The notes: generated by a model not told the origin, from the sequence alone. DNA of 64,000 nt from Scilla litardierei (GCA_030789695.1 CM061141.1:172188807-172252806); one strand, 5' to 3'. Positions 36,513 to 49,714 are shown, numbered from the stretch's first letter. Made by a program: numbers and translations.

Positions 36513-36756
36513 CTTATCAACTGTACCAGATCAAGCAAAGTAGACAACCTGGAAAAGACGTCAGTGGTACAAAGAGAGATAAAGAAAATAATAACAGCAA
36601 GTGGTGGGAAAAAAAATCTATCTATTTGTTTTTTTTGTTTTTTTTTGTTTTTTTGTTTTTGTTTTTTCTTTCTTTTTTTAAACGCATTCTAATCGACCTA
36701 ATTGTGACAAATTGGCACCGAACAGGAAACACCTCTTCGGCAACGTCACCAAAAAC

Positions 36757-39700
36757 TCTCGGATCCAACGATCTCTCGGTTCCAACGAAATACGGCGAAC
36801 TCTCGGTTCCAACGAACCTTTTTGCGAATTTTTCTTAGCTCCGAGCAATTTTTAACATTTTCTTTAAGACATGGATGTTTATATTAAATGATATAATTTT
36901 TATAGCCTAATTTTTTATTCCCTTATTTTTCAGCTGAAGTTGGATAGTTTCAGGCTCCAACAGATTTTTTTGCGGATTTTTCTGAGATATGGGCTAATTT
37001 CTACATTTTCTAAAGGATATGAATCATTTCATTAAATGATATGATTTTTTGCCCTTATTTTGTCCTCTCTTATTTTTCTGTTGAAGATGGCGATCCCACA
37101 GTTTCAACGGACATTTTTGCGGATTTTTATGAGCTCATAACTTTTTTCTACAGTTTATTGAAGATATGTATCTGTTTATTAAATGATATGATTTTTATCG
37201 CCTAATTTTTACTTCTCTTATTTTTTATTTGAAAATGTTTATCTGTCGATTCCAACAGAAATTTTTGCGGATTTTTTCTGAACTCTAGGCTATTTTCTAC
37301 ATTTACTGTAAGATATGAATCTTTATATTAAATGATATGATTTTTATGGCCAAATTTTTTTCTTTTAATTTTTTCGTTGAAGACGGCAAACTCCCGGTTC
37401 CAACAGAAATTTTCGCAGATTTTTTTGAGCTACGTGATATTTTCTATATTTTCTGTAAGATAAGAATCTTTATATTAAATGATATGATTTTTATAGCCTA
37501 ATTTTGCATTCTCTTATTTTTAAGGTGAAGATGGCGATCTCCCGGTTCATACGGACATTTTTGCGGATTTTTCTCAGTGCGGGGCTATTTTCTATAGTTT
37601 ACTGAAGATATGGAAATTTTAATTAAATGATATGATTTTTATAGACTAAGTTTGTGTTCTCTTATTTTGTAGCTGAAAATGCAAACTCTCGGTTCGGCCG
37701 GACATTTTTACTGCTTTTTAACCTCGAGACTATTTTCTACATTTTCTGGAAGATATGGATCTTTTTATTAAATTTTATGATTTTTTGGCCTAATTTTGTC
37801 TTGTTTTACTTTTGAGATGAAGATGGCGATCTCCTGGTTCCAACTGACATTTTTACGGATTTTTCGTCACTCCAGACTATTTTCTATATTTTCTGTAAGA
37901 TACAGATCTTTAGATTAAATGATATGATTTTATAGCCAAATTTTGTCTTCTCTTATTTTTTGTTGAAGATTATGATCTCCCGACGGATATTTTTGTGGAT
38001 GTTCTGAGCTCAGGGCTATTTTTTTCATTTTATTGAAGATATGGACCTTTTTATTAAATGATATGATTTTTGTAGACTATTTTTGTCTTCACATATTTTT
38101 TTCAGTTGTTCATAGCGATCTCCCGGTTCCAACATACATCTTTGCAAATTTTTTCGAGCTCGAAACTATTTTTCTACATTTTAGATAATTTATGGATATT
38201 TTTATTAAATGATATGATTTTTGGCCTAATTTTATCCTCTTTTATTATTTGAAGATGTGGAACTCACGTTTCCAATAGACATTATTGCATATTTTTCTTA
38301 GCTCGGGAATATTTTCTATATTTTATTGAAGAAGTGATTCATTTTATTAAATGATACTATTTTAAGGACTAAATTCGTCTTCTCTTATTTTTCAGTTGAA
38401 GATGGTGATATCCCGTTTCCAACGGAATATTTTGCAGATTTTTCTAATCTCGGGGCTATTTTCTAAATTTTATTGAAGATATGTATTTTTTTTATTAAAT
38501 GATATGATTTTTATAGCTTAAGTTTGTCTTGTCTTATTTTTCATTTGAATGTGGCGATCTCTCGGTTCCAACAGACATTTTTGCGGATTTTTTATTGAAG
38601 ATATAAATATTTTTATTAAATGAAATGATTTGTTAATCTGGCGATCTCAATGTTCCAAGGACTTTTTTGCGGATTTTTCTGATCTTGGGCTATTTTACTC
38701 CATTTTATGGAAGATATGTATCTTTTTATTAAATGAAATGAGTTTTGGACTAATTTTATCTTCTCTAACTTTTTTCATTAAAAATGGCGATCTTCTGATT
38801 TTACCGGACATTTTTTCAGATTTTTTCTGATCTCTGGGCACTTTTCTATATTTACTGTAAGATATGAATCTTTATATTAAATGATATGATTTTTATAGCC
38901 TATTTTTTTCTTCTCTTATTTTTTAGTTGATGATGGCAATTCCCGGTTACAAGGGAATGTTTGCGTATTTTTCTGAGCTCGGGGCTATTTCTATATTTTC
39001 TGGAAGATAAATGATCATTTTATTAATTGATTTTATTTTTGTTGCCTTATTTTGTCTTCTCTTATTTTCAAGTTGATGATGTCGATCTTTTTATTAAATG
39101 ATATTATTTTTGGCCTTATTTTGTCTTCTCTTATATTTCGGTTGAAGATGGTGATCTTCAGGTTCCAACGGACATTTTTGAGGATTTTTCTGAAAAGCTG
39201 GACTATTTTTCATACATTCAGGAAGATATGGATCCTTTTATTAAATGATATTAGAGAAGACAAAATTAGGCCAAAATGTCCGTGGAAATCGGGAAATCGC
39301 CATCTTCAACCGAAATATAAGAGACGACAAAATTTAGAACCGGGAAATCGCCATCTTCATCTATAAAAATGTTCATTGTAATCGGGATATCGCCATCTTC
39401 AACTGATAAGATTTTTATATATCATTTTCTGAGCTTGGTGCTATTTTCTATATTTTATGAAAGGTATATATCTTTTTATTAATTGATAAGATTTTTATAG
39501 CCTAAATTTGTCTTCTCTTATTTTCCAGTTGAAGATGGCAATCTATTTACTAAATGATTTGATTTTAAAGCCTAATTTTTTCTACTCTTAATTCCAGTTG
39601 AAGATGGTGATCTCCCGGTTCCAATGGATATTTTTGCGGATTTTTTGACCTTCGGGCTATTTTCCACATTTTTGGAAGATATGTATCATTTTGTTAAATG

Positions 39701-42700
39701 ATTTCATATTTTGGCCTTATTTTGTCTTCTCTTATTTTTTTAGTTGAAGGTTGTGATCTCCCGATTCCAGCAGACATTTTGCAGATTTTTCTGAGCTCGG
39801 GGCTATTTTCTACACTTTCTGGAAGATAAGAATCTTTATATTAAATTATATGATTTTTATATCCTGATTTTTTCTCTTAGTTTTCAGTTTAAGATGGCGA
39901 TTCCCAGTTCCAACGGACATTTTTGCAGAATTTTCTGAGCATCAGGGTATTTTCTACATTTTATTAAATATATGGATCTCTTTATTAAATGACAAGATTT
40001 TTATAGGTAATTTTGTCTGTTCAGTTGAAGATGGCGATCTCCAGGTTCCAACAGACATTTTTGCGTATTTTTCTTAGCATTGGGATTTTTTTCAACATTT
40101 TCAAGAAGATATGAACCGTTTTATTAAATGATATGATTTTTTGGCCTAATTTTATCCCCTCTTTTTTTTCAGTTAAAGATGGCGATCGCACGGTTTCAAT
40201 GGATATTTTGCGTATTTTCAGAGCTCGGTGCTATTTTCTACATTTTATGGCAAATATGTATCTTTGTATTAAACAATATGATTTTTTGGCCTAATTTTGT
40301 CTTCTCTTATTTTCTAGTTGATGATGTTGATCTCCTGGTTCCAACGGACATTTTTTCAGATTTTCTAAACTCCAAGCCATTTTTTGCATTTTCTATATGA
40401 TATGAATCTTTATATTAAGGATATGATTTTTATATCCTAATTTTTTCTTCTTTTATTATTTAGTTGAAGATGGTGAACCCTCGATTCTAAAGGACATTTT
40501 TGCCGATTTTTATGAGCTTGGGGCTAGTTTGTACACTTTCTGGAAGATACGAATCTTTATATTAAAAGATATAATTTTTATATCCTTAGTTTTTCTTCTC
40601 TTATTTTTTCAGTTGAAGATGGCGATCTCCCGGTTCCAACAAACATTTTTGTGGGGTTTTCTAAGCTCAGTGCTATTTTCTACATTGTCGGAAATTTATG
40701 TATCTTTTTATTAAATGATATGATTTTTATAGCTTAAGTTTGTCTTCTAATATTTTTTTAGTTGAAGATGGAGATCTCTCGGTACCAACAGATGTTTTTT
40801 CGCGTATTTTTTGAGTTCGGTGCTATTTTCTACATTTTATGGAAGATTTATAAATTTTTATTAAATAATTCTTTTTTATATCCTACATTCATCGTTTCTT
40901 ATTTTTAAGTTGAAGATGGCGATCTCCCGGTTCCAATGGACATTTTTGCAGATTTTTTAGCTTGATACTATTTTTCTTCATTTTTGGGAAGATATTTATC
41001 TTTTTAAGAAATGATGTGATTTTTGGCCTAATTTTGTCTTCTCTTTTTTTACTTTGAAGATGGCGATCTGCTGATTCGAAGGGACATTTGTGCATATTTA
41101 TTTTGAACTATGGGCTATTTTCAATATTTTTGTATAATATGAATCTTTATATTAAATGATTCATTTTTTATAACCTATTTTTGTCATCTCTTATTTTTTC
41201 AGTTGAAGATGGAGTTCTATCGGTTCCATAGGACATTTTGCGGATTTTTCTGAGCTTGGGACTATTTTTTAATATTTTTGAGAATTTATGGCTCTTTTTA
41301 ATAAATGATATGATTTATTGGCCAAATTTTGTCTTCTTTTATTTTTCAGTTGAAGATAGCGATCTCCCATTTCTAACGGAATTTTGCTTATTATTCTGGC
41401 CTCGGTATTTATTTTCTGAATTTTCTTGAAGATATGGATCTTTTTATTAAATGATATGATTTTCGACCTAATTTTGTCTTCTCTTATTTTTCAGTTGAAG
41501 ATGGCGATTTCACTGTTCTGACAGACAATTTTGCGGATTTTTTAAGCACGGTGCTATTTTCTACATTTTTATAAATGATATGAGTTTTATTGACAATGTT
41601 TGTCTTTTCTTATTTTTTCCTATTGAAGATGGCGATCTCCCGGTTCTAATGGACATTTTTGCGGATTTTTTTAATTTGAGGCTGTTTTTCTACATTTTCT
41701 GGAAGATATGGATCCTTTTATGAAATGATATGCTTTTTGGCCTAATTTTATCTTCTCTATTTTCACATGAAGATGACGATCTCCCAGTTCCAACGAACAT
41801 TTTTTGCCGATTTTTCTGAGATCCAGGAAATTTTCTACAGTTTTTGTAAGATACGAATCTTTATATTAAATGATATGATTTTTATAGCCTAATTTTATCT
41901 TCTCTTATTTTTCAGTTGAAAACCGTGATCTTTCGGTTCCAACAAACACTTTTGCAGATTGTTTTAAGCTCGGTGCTATTTTCTACATTTTATGGAAGAT
42001 ATTGAACTTTTTATTAAATGATATTATTTTTATAACCTACATTTGTCTTCTCTTATTTTTTTTCAATTGAGATGGCCATCTCTCGGTTCCAACGGAAATT
42101 TTTGCGGATTTTTCTGAGCTCAAGTCTATTTTCTACATATTATGGATGATATGGATCTTTATATTGAATGAAATGATTTTTATGGTCTTCTCTTATTTTT
42201 AAGTTGAAGATATCGATCTTTCGGTACCAACGGACATTTTTGCGTATTATTCTGACCTCGTGATTATTTTCTAAATTTTCTGGAATATATGTATCTTTTT
42301 ATTAAATGATATGATTTTTGGCCTAGTTGAAGATGACCGACGGACATTTTTGCGGATTTTCCTGAGCTCTGAGCTATTTTTTACATTTTATTGACGATAT
42401 CTTTTTATTAAATGAGCTGATTTTTGTAGCCTAATTTTGTCTTCTTTTATTTTTCAGTTGCACATGAAGATCTTCCAGTTCCAATGGACATCATTTCGGA
42501 TTTTTCTGAGCTCGAAACTATATTTCTACTTTTTCGAGAAGTTGTGGATCTTTTCATTAAATGATATGATTTTTGGCCTAATTTTATCTTCTATTTTTTT
42601 ATTTGAAGATGGCGAAGTCCCGGTTCCAACAGACATTTTTCTAGATTTTTCTGAGCTCGTGAATATTTTCTACAGTTTATTGAAGTGTGGTTCATTTTAA

Positions 42701-45074
42701 TAAATGATATGATTTTTATAGACTACATTTGTCTTCTCTTATTTTTCAGTTGAAAATGGTGATTTTCAGTTTCCAACGGAATGTTTGTGGATTTTTCTGA
42801 TCACATGGCTATTTTATAAAGTTTATGGAAGATATGTATCTTAAATGATAAGATTTTTATAGCATAAGTTTGTCTTCTCTTATTTTTCAGTTGAGTATGG
42901 CGATCTCCCGATTCCAACAGACATTTTTGCAGATTTTTTGGTCTATATGCTATATATTCTATATTTTTTGTAATATCTTCATATTAAATGATTTGATTTT
43001 TATAGAATAAGTGTGTCTTCTCTTATTTTTCAGTTGACGATCGCGATCTCCCAGTTACAATCGACATTTTTGTTGATTTTTCTAAGCGCGATGTTATTTT
43101 CTTCATTTTCTTGAATACAAATGATATGCTTTTTTAGTCTAATTTTGTCATCTCTTATTTTTAGTTGAATATGGCGATCGTTCGATTCCAACAGACATTT
43201 CTGATGATTTTTCTGAGTTCGGTGCTATTTTTCTTCATTTTCTTGAAGATATGGATATTTTTATTAAATGATATGATTTTTTGGCCTAATTTTGTCTTCT
43301 CTTATTTTTTCATTGAAGATGGCGATCTGCCGATTTCAACAGACGTTTTTGTGGGATTTTTCTGAGCTTCGTGCTATTTTCTATATTTTCTATAAGATAT
43401 GAATATTTATATTAATCTTATGATTTTTATAGCCAAATGTTGTCTTTTTTATTTTTCAGTTGAAAATGGTGATCTCCAAGTTCCAACAGACATTTTAAGG
43501 AGTTTTTCTGAGCTCCGGGCAATTTTCTACATTTTATTGGAGCCATTGAAACTTTTTATTAAATGATATGATTTTTATAGCCTAAGTTTGTCTTCTATTA
43601 TTTTTCAGTTGAAGATGACGATCTCCCGGTTCCAACAGACATTTTATGGATGTTTTTATTAAATGATATGATTTTTCATATACTACGTGTGTCTTCTCTT
43701 TTTTTCCGTCGAAAATGGCGATCTCCCGGTTCCAACGGACATTTTTTGCGGATTTTTCTGACCACGAGACTATTTTCAATGTTTTGTGAAAGACATGGAT
43801 CTTTTTATTAAATGATTGGCATAATTTTGTCTTCTTTATTTGGCATTTGAAGGTAATGATCTCAAGGTTCCAACGGACATTTTTGCAGATTTTTTTGAGA
43901 TCGGAACTACTCTAGATTTTAGGTAAGAAATTGATCTTTTCATTAAATGATATGATTTTTATAGCATAACTTTGTCTTCTCTTATTTTTTCAGTTGACGA
44001 TCGCGATCTCCCGGTTCTAACAGACATTTTGCGGATTTTTCTTAACCCGTGACTATTTTTCTATATTTTTTGGAATATATGGATCTTTTGATTAAATGAA
44101 ATAATTTTTGGCCTAATTTTGTCTTATCTTATTTTTTAAGTTAAATATTGCGATCTCTTAGTTCCAACGAACATTTTTGATTATTTTCCTGGACTCCTGG
44201 CCATTTTCTAAATTTTCTGTAAGATATGAATCTTTATATTAAATGAAATGATTTTTATAGCCTAATTTTGCCTTCTCTTATTTTTTAAGTTGAAGATGGC
44301 AATCTCCTGGTTCCAACGGACATTTTTGTGAATTTTCTAAGCTCGTGGTTATTTTCTGCATTTTCAGAAAGATATATCTTTTTATTAAATGATATGATTT
44401 TTTGGCCTAATTTTGTCTGCTCTAATTTTTCAGTTGAAGATGGCAATCTCCCCATTTCAACGTACATTTTTGTGGACTTTTCTTAGCTCCAGGCTAATTT
44501 CCACATTTATTGGAAGAAAATGGATCATTTATTAAAAGATACGATTTTTTGGCCTAATGTTGTCTTCTCTTATTTTCAATTGCAGATGGAGATCTCCCAG
44601 TTCCAAAGGATATTTTGTCATATTTTCCTGAGCAACGGGCTATTTTCGACATTTTTTGGAAAATACGGATATTTATTTTAAATGATATGATTTTAAGGCC
44701 AAATTTTGTATTCTCTTATTTTTTTTCAGTTGAAAATGGCGATCTCCCTATTCCAACGGACATTTTCGCAGATTTTTCTGTGTTCTGAGGTATTTTCTAA
44801 ATTTTATTGAAGTTATGGATCTTTATATTAAATGAAATGGTTTTTATCGCTTAATTTTGTCTTCTCATATCTTTTAACTTGAATATGTCGTTCCCCCGAT
44901 TCCAACCAAAATTTTGCAGATTTTTCTGAGCATGATGCTATTTTCTAGATATTATTGAATATATGGATAATTTCATTAAATGATATGATTTTTATGGACT
45001 TCTCCTATTTTTCAGTTGAAAATAGCCATCTCCCGGTTTCAACAGACATTTTTGCGAATTTTTCTTAGATCGGT
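36757..45074 (+). repeat. 146-bp satellite array, block 6
   Basis: About 57 monomers. The left edge is unusual: three partial units with CTCGG[AT]TCCAACGA lie within about 55 bp before regular spacing starts. It contains inverted module copy 2 (39251-39409), a TTAAAGATGG/ATGGCAAATAT marker near 40182, and the short-monomer landmark of blocks 3 and 4 again near 43614. It ends at the target site TCGGT of the composite element. Confidence 0.93.
39251..39409 (-). repeat. Inverted satellite module, copy 2 (159 bp)
   Basis: Same structure as 29769-29928, entered by the plus-strand word TTAGAGAAGACAAAATTAGG and left by CCATCTTCAACTGATAAG. Its flanking monomers (a short GATCTTTTTATTAAATG fusion on the left, TTTTCCAGTTGAAGATGG on the right) are also the same. 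Confidence 0.88.
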
Positions 45075-45338
45075 TGTGAAGATCCCATAGTCCCACATCG
45101 GATAAGAAAAAGAAAAAGAATTAGTTTAAGTATGAATGGGCCTCTCCACCTAATACCAATTGGTTTTGGGTTGGATGCTCAATAATACTTAACAAATGGG
45201 GTGTGAGCCCAGTGTTATGGGCCTAGTATGGGCAGGGACCGTAGCAAGGCTATTGTTAGAGGACTAGTATGGGCTAGATCTCTAGCAAATGGGCTAGTTG
45301 GAGGCCTTATATGGTACGGGCCTCTTACAAATGCAATT
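45075..45338 (+). mobile_element. Solo LTR, left part (split by a nested element)
   Basis: It starts TGTGAAGATCCCATAGTCCC after the 5-bp site TCGGT (45070-45074). The matching right end, TGAGATCTAACA (49703-49714), is followed by TCGGT again (49715-49719). Joined, the two parts form one 276-bp unit with TG...CA ends and no internal genes: a solo LTR. The word CCCACATCGG is common in plant LTRs. Confidence 0.7.
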
Positions 45339-45522
45339 TATGAACGCAATTAGCTCACCAAGGTGATTTCACCAGCAATGGTGAAATCAATTAGAAATTT
45401 AGTAACTAGAAGAAAGAAAAAAAGCAGAACAAAGGATTAAGCAGGAAAAAGAGGAGAAAATATTATTCATTCATCGATAACCTCTTCTCCTCACTCAGCA
45501 GGATTTATACTCCCAATTCCTC
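45339..45522 (-). mobile_element. 3' LTR of the nested Ty3/gypsy element (runs into the assembly gap)
   Basis: 184 readable bases match 49151 onward, with three substitutions and one or two changes at the very edge. By size it should end near 45885, but the gap hides it. The 5 bp before it, CAATT (45334-45338), recur after the other LTR at 49698-49702 as the likely target duplication. Confidence 0.8.
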
Positions 45523-46022
45523 NNNNNNNNNNNNNNNNNNNNNNNNNNNNNNNNNNNNNNNNNNNNNNNNNNNNNNNNNNNNNNNNNNNNNNNNNNNNNN
45601 NNNNNNNNNNNNNNNNNNNNNNNNNNNNNNNNNNNNNNNNNNNNNNNNNNNNNNNNNNNNNNNNNNNNNNNNNNNNNNNNNNNNNNNNNNNNNNNNNNNN
45701 NNNNNNNNNNNNNNNNNNNNNNNNNNNNNNNNNNNNNNNNNNNNNNNNNNNNNNNNNNNNNNNNNNNNNNNNNNNNNNNNNNNNNNNNNNNNNNNNNNNN
45801 NNNNNNNNNNNNNNNNNNNNNNNNNNNNNNNNNNNNNNNNNNNNNNNNNNNNNNNNNNNNNNNNNNNNNNNNNNNNNNNNNNNNNNNNNNNNNNNNNNNN
45901 NNNNNNNNNNNNNNNNNNNNNNNNNNNNNNNNNNNNNNNNNNNNNNNNNNNNNNNNNNNNNNNNNNNNNNNNNNNNNNNNNNNNNNNNNNNNNNNNNNNN
46001 NNNNNNNNNNNNNNNNNNNNNN
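45523..46022. other. Assembly gap (500 N)
   Basis: Exactly 500 N, the usual placeholder for a gap of unknown size. By element anatomy it should hold the rest of the 3' LTR, the polypurine tract, integrase and the end of RNase H, which normally need more than 500 bp. Confidence 0.95.
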
Positions 46023-49000
46023 ATTGTAATTTCATCAGCCACTTACTCTGCATTCCTTGATGTAATATTTGGTTGAGGAGATATCTTAAGCTTTGGTTAT
46101 CTGTCCTGATAATAAACCTTCTCCCTTGGAGATACTGCCCTCACTTGGTTACTGCCAAAATAATAGCCAAGAGCTCCTTCTCATAAGTTGATAATAGAAG
46201 ATTTCTCCCTGTCAATTTTGTGCTTAAATAAGCAATCGGTTGCCCCTTATGCATAAGAACAGCCCCAATTCCTCTCCATAATGCATCACATTCAAGAATG
46301 AATTCCTCATCAAAATTTGGTAATGCCAACATTGGAGCTGTAGTGAGGGCATCCTTTAGTGCATCAAATGATTTTTGTGCTGCTTCATTCCAGCTGAAAC
46401 CATCTTTCTTCTGTAAGTCAGTTAGGGCAGCTGCCATGCCCCCAAACCCCTTTATGAATTTCGTGTAATACCCAGCTAACCCCAAAAAACCCCTCACAGC
46501 CTTTGGACTCCTGGGTATAGGCCAATTTTTAATAGCTTCAATTTTCTTGGGTTCTACTGATACTCCCTGACTTGATATAATGTGCCCCAGATACCCAACT
46601 GATTGCTGCCCAAAGGAGCACTTAGAAAGTTTGACAAATAACTGCTGGGACTTCAAAATTTATAATACTTTCTGCACATGTTCAAGATGAGACGGCCAAC
46701 TTCTGCTATATATGAGTATGTCATCAAAAAGCACAAGTACAAACTTTCTCAAAAATTCCCTAAAAACTGAGTTCATAAGTGACTGAAATGTTGATGGCGC
46801 ATTAGTTAATCCAAATGGCATTACTAGGAATTCATAATGTCCATCATGGGTTCTAAAGGCTGTTTTATAGATGTCATTATCACTCATACGGATTTGGTGA
46901 TACCCTGACCTCAAATCCAGCTTGGAGAAAAATTGGGCTCCATACAATTCATCCAGCAACTCTTCTATGATGGGTATCTGGAATTTGTCTTTTATAGTTT
47001 GTTGGTTGAGGGAACGGTAGTCAACACACATTCTCCAACTAGCATCTGCCTTTCTCACCATAAATACTGGTGAGGCATAGGGGCTATGGCTGGGTCTTAT
47101 TACCCCAGTTTTTAACATATCTGCAACCTGCATCTCTATTTCTGTCTTGAGGATGTAGGCATGCTTATAAGGCCTAATACACACAGGTTTTGCATCTGGC
47201 ATAGTTGGAATCCTATGATCACAAGCTCTTCTTGGTGGCAACCCCTCAGGTTCTTTAAAGACTTCAGGGAATTGGTCAATTATTTTTCTTAAATACTGGG
47301 GAAGATTTGGCATGTCAAGAGTAAATATCTCAATGCAGCCTGGGAATTCTTCCAATTCTAACACACAGAGTTGAATACAATATCCCTCACCCTTCTGACG
47401 TAGGACTTTATCAATTTCCTTCTCATCTACTAGCTGAGATCCCTGAATTACTACTCCCTGCCATAACCACTCCTTTCCCTCCAAGTTGAATCTCATCTGC
47501 ATTTTTTTGAAGTTAAATATGACATCATCAAGCTATCTTAACCAATGTGTACCCAACACAACCTGTTGTCCTCCCAGTGGTAGTATCAACAAGTTAAGGG
47601 AGACTACCACACCCTGGCAGTGTATCTGCACTCCTTTACAAATTCCTGAGCCCTGTAGATTATTACCACTAGCTACAACTACATCAAAGGTATTTAATTG
47701 TTCCACTTCCAGTCCCAGGGATTTAACTAGTTTTGGATGGATAAAATTGTGTGTGACGCCAGTATCCACCAAAATATTGATTGTTTGCCCCTTTATACTT
47801 CCCTTGAGTCTTAAAGTCTGTGCAGCTGGTATGCCAGTTAGGGCATGAATTGATATAGAAGGGAAATCTTCATTTTCCACTTCCTGTTCATCCTGATGTT
47901 TTACTATATTCTCCTCTTCACAATTCACTTCAGCGATTTCTAACTCCTCTTCAATATCAAGTATATACAATTGTTTCTTGCATTTGTGTCCTCTCTCCCA
48001 TTTCTCATTACAAGTAAAGCACAGATTATTTCTCCTCCTGTTCTGAATTTCATCTTGTGTCATTAACCTTCCCCTAGGCATAAAGGGAACTATCTCCTTA
48101 GGGGCCTCCTTAGGAACTACTTTAGCTGCTCCAGGGGGCTGCAATTGGTGATATTTGTTGTAAGAATTAGCTATTAATGGAGGTTTATTTTTCTTGGCTA
48201 AGCTCAACTTTTCCTCAAAAGTTCGAGCTAGTTGGACAGCCCTTCTAAAGCTATCAGGATTTAGAGCCATGAAATCCAGCCTAATGTCATCTTTCAACCC
48301 ATTAATGAATTTATCAAGGATGTATTTCTCTGGCATTTTCTGCATGAGTACTACAATTTGTTCATATTTACCCAAATATTCCTTAACAGAGCCAGTCTTC
48401 TTGAGGTTAGAAAATACTACATAAGGTTTGTCTAATTCAGTGGGTCCGAACATCACTACAATCTCCTCCTTAAACCTCTCCCAATGATAGAAATTAACTA
48501 CATTAACTTTTCCCCAATCATACCAATGAAGTGCATCTCCCCGTAGGTAAAAAGAACCAGTATTCACCCAATTAACATAAGGAGTAGAATAATAGACAAA
48601 TAGCTGTTGTACCTGACTCAACCATGGGAAGACATCCTCGTCTCCCCTGAATATGGGGAACTCTAGCTTAAGAATTCTGAGCTGTGCCTGGGGTAGAGTT
48701 TCTCCATGTCCACCTCTTTCTAAATTTTGGTCACCATTCAGATTAGGATTTCTATTCCTTTCATCGCCTTGAGTTCTCGAATTTGCTTTTGGATTGTTGA
48801 TGAGGTTATCTAATCTGCCTTGGCCATTTCTCAGTAGTTGCATCTGAACCTCCTGGTTGTTAAACCTCTCTTCCATCCTATTCTGATTGTTCAACATGGC
48901 TTAGATTTGAGCGGATGTATGCTCATTTGCTTGCCTTCGAGACTCCATCAGAGAGTGGATCTGAGATTGGATCTGATAGAACTTATCATCTTGTTGTAAT

Positions 49001-49122
49001 TGCCATGCCTGGAAATCATCGGTGGTCACGCCTTGATGTAGTATGTCTTGGTGTGAACTCCCCCCTTGATCTCCTTCGTTGGTTGGTATTGGTCCAGTAC
49101 CCGTATTCTTCTTCCCTGTCAT
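46023..49122 (-). pseudogene. Ty3/gypsy gag-pol polyprotein, one frame broken by four stop codons
   Basis: The frame starts ATG at 49122, 14 bp after the primer site. Gag (49122 to about 47990) ends in the zinc knuckle CFTCNEKWERGHKC. The protease has LVDTGVTHNFI at about 47.76 kb (usual form D-[ST]-G-A). Reverse transcriptase (about 47.15-46.68 kb) shows VDYRSLNQ, KLDLRSGYHQIR, MPFGLTNAPSTFQ and the catalytic LFDDILIYS. The connection and RNase H (46656-46023) show GYLGHIISSQG, FLGLAGYY, ECDA and TDNQSLRYLL. In-frame stops lie at 48900-48898 (TAA), 47532-47530 (TAG), 46659-46657 (TAA) and 46140-46138 (TGA). No frameshift was seen across about 3.1 kb, so decay is recent. Integrase falls in the gap. 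The protein would copy element RNA into DNA in cytoplasmic particles; this copy cannot do so alone. Confidence 0.9.
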
Positions 49123-49135
49123 GGATCGTGGCAGG

Positions 49136-49147
49136 GCTCTGATACCA
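49136..49147 (-). promoter_or_regulatory. Primer binding site (initiator tRNA-Met type)
   Basis: The minus strand reads TGGTATCAGAGC, the standard plant retrotransposon site complementary to the 3' end of initiator tRNA-Met. It lies three bases inside the LTR edge (…TTCATCA-att-TGGTATC). Confidence 0.93.
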
Positions 49148-49150
49148 AAT

Positions 49151-49697
49151 TGATGAACGCAATTAGCTCACCAAGGTGATTTCACGAGCAATGGTGAAAT
49201 CAATTAGAAATTTAGTAACTAGAAGAAAGAAAAGAAAGCAGAACAAAGGATTAAGCAGGAAAAAGAGGGGAAAATATTATTCATTCATCGATAACCTCTT
49301 CTCCTCACTCAGCAGGATTTATACTCCCAATTCCTCTAACAATTTGCTAGCTGTCCAAGACGAGGCCGTTGCAGCTGTTAACAACTTTGATGACGTCAGC
49401 CTCGTCCGCGAGGAGGGAGAAGAGAAGAACCTCGCAGCAGTGCTTCATGCTGTTGAGAATTTAACTAATTTGTGGGGCCCCTCCGTAAGTGACGATCGAC
49501 ATTTCCTATTTAAAGATAGGTTGAGATGAGCGGTCCACTTTGAATCTGAATCGACGATCTGATCTCGCTCTCCTTTGGATCCGACGGTGGTAATTCTTCA
49601 GCCTGGAGTCGACTGTTGGCTCCTCCTTCTCCAGCAACCCCTACCACAGCGTATGTCTCCTTCTACAGTAGCTCCGTCCGAACTACGGCAGCTTCCG
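49151..49697 (-). mobile_element. 5' LTR of the nested Ty3/gypsy element
   Basis: About 547 bp, beginning TGATGAACGCAATTAGCTCA on the plus strand (LTR 3' end on the minus strand) and reaching GCAGCTTCCG, followed by CAATT. The outer boundary is inferred from the target duplication, because a clean CA/TG terminus is not visible there. Reading from 45339, 180 of about 184 comparable bases agree with the 3' LTR. Confidence 0.75.
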
Positions 49698-49714
49698 CAA
49701 TTTGAGATCTAACA
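49698..49714 (+). mobile_element. Solo LTR, right end
   Basis: CAATT (duplicated by the nested insertion) plus TGAGATCTAACA, ending CA just before the outer target site TCGGT. Removing 45075-49719 rejoins the satellite as TTAGATCGGTGCTC, an ordinary monomer reading. Confidence 0.7.

Larger units (their letters stand above)
32901..36756 (-). mobile_element. Decayed Ty3/gypsy-type retroelement, minus strand, LTRs not recognised
   Basis: On the minus strand, in order: a leader TTTTTGGTGACGTTGCCG (about 36755-36738) like the GGCGCCGTTGCCGGGG leaders of plant Ty3/gypsy elements; a gag fragment (36126-36512); an acidic open frame (34987-35688); and two purine-rich motifs beside AAGCTTGGGGGA-type sequence (about 34448 and 32965), which resemble the end of pol and the polypurine tract. 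No reverse transcriptase or integrase was recognised. The satellite stops at 32900 and resumes at about 36757 next to the leader, so the 5' LTR is missing. Confidence 0.6.

Noticed and set aside
45491..46053. Open frames of about 180 codons across the N gap
   Set aside because: They consist almost entirely of unknown bases.
47486..49529. Plus-strand frames across the gag-pol region and LTR
   Set aside because: Antisense shadows of the minus-strand polyprotein or readings of the LTR, with no independent support.
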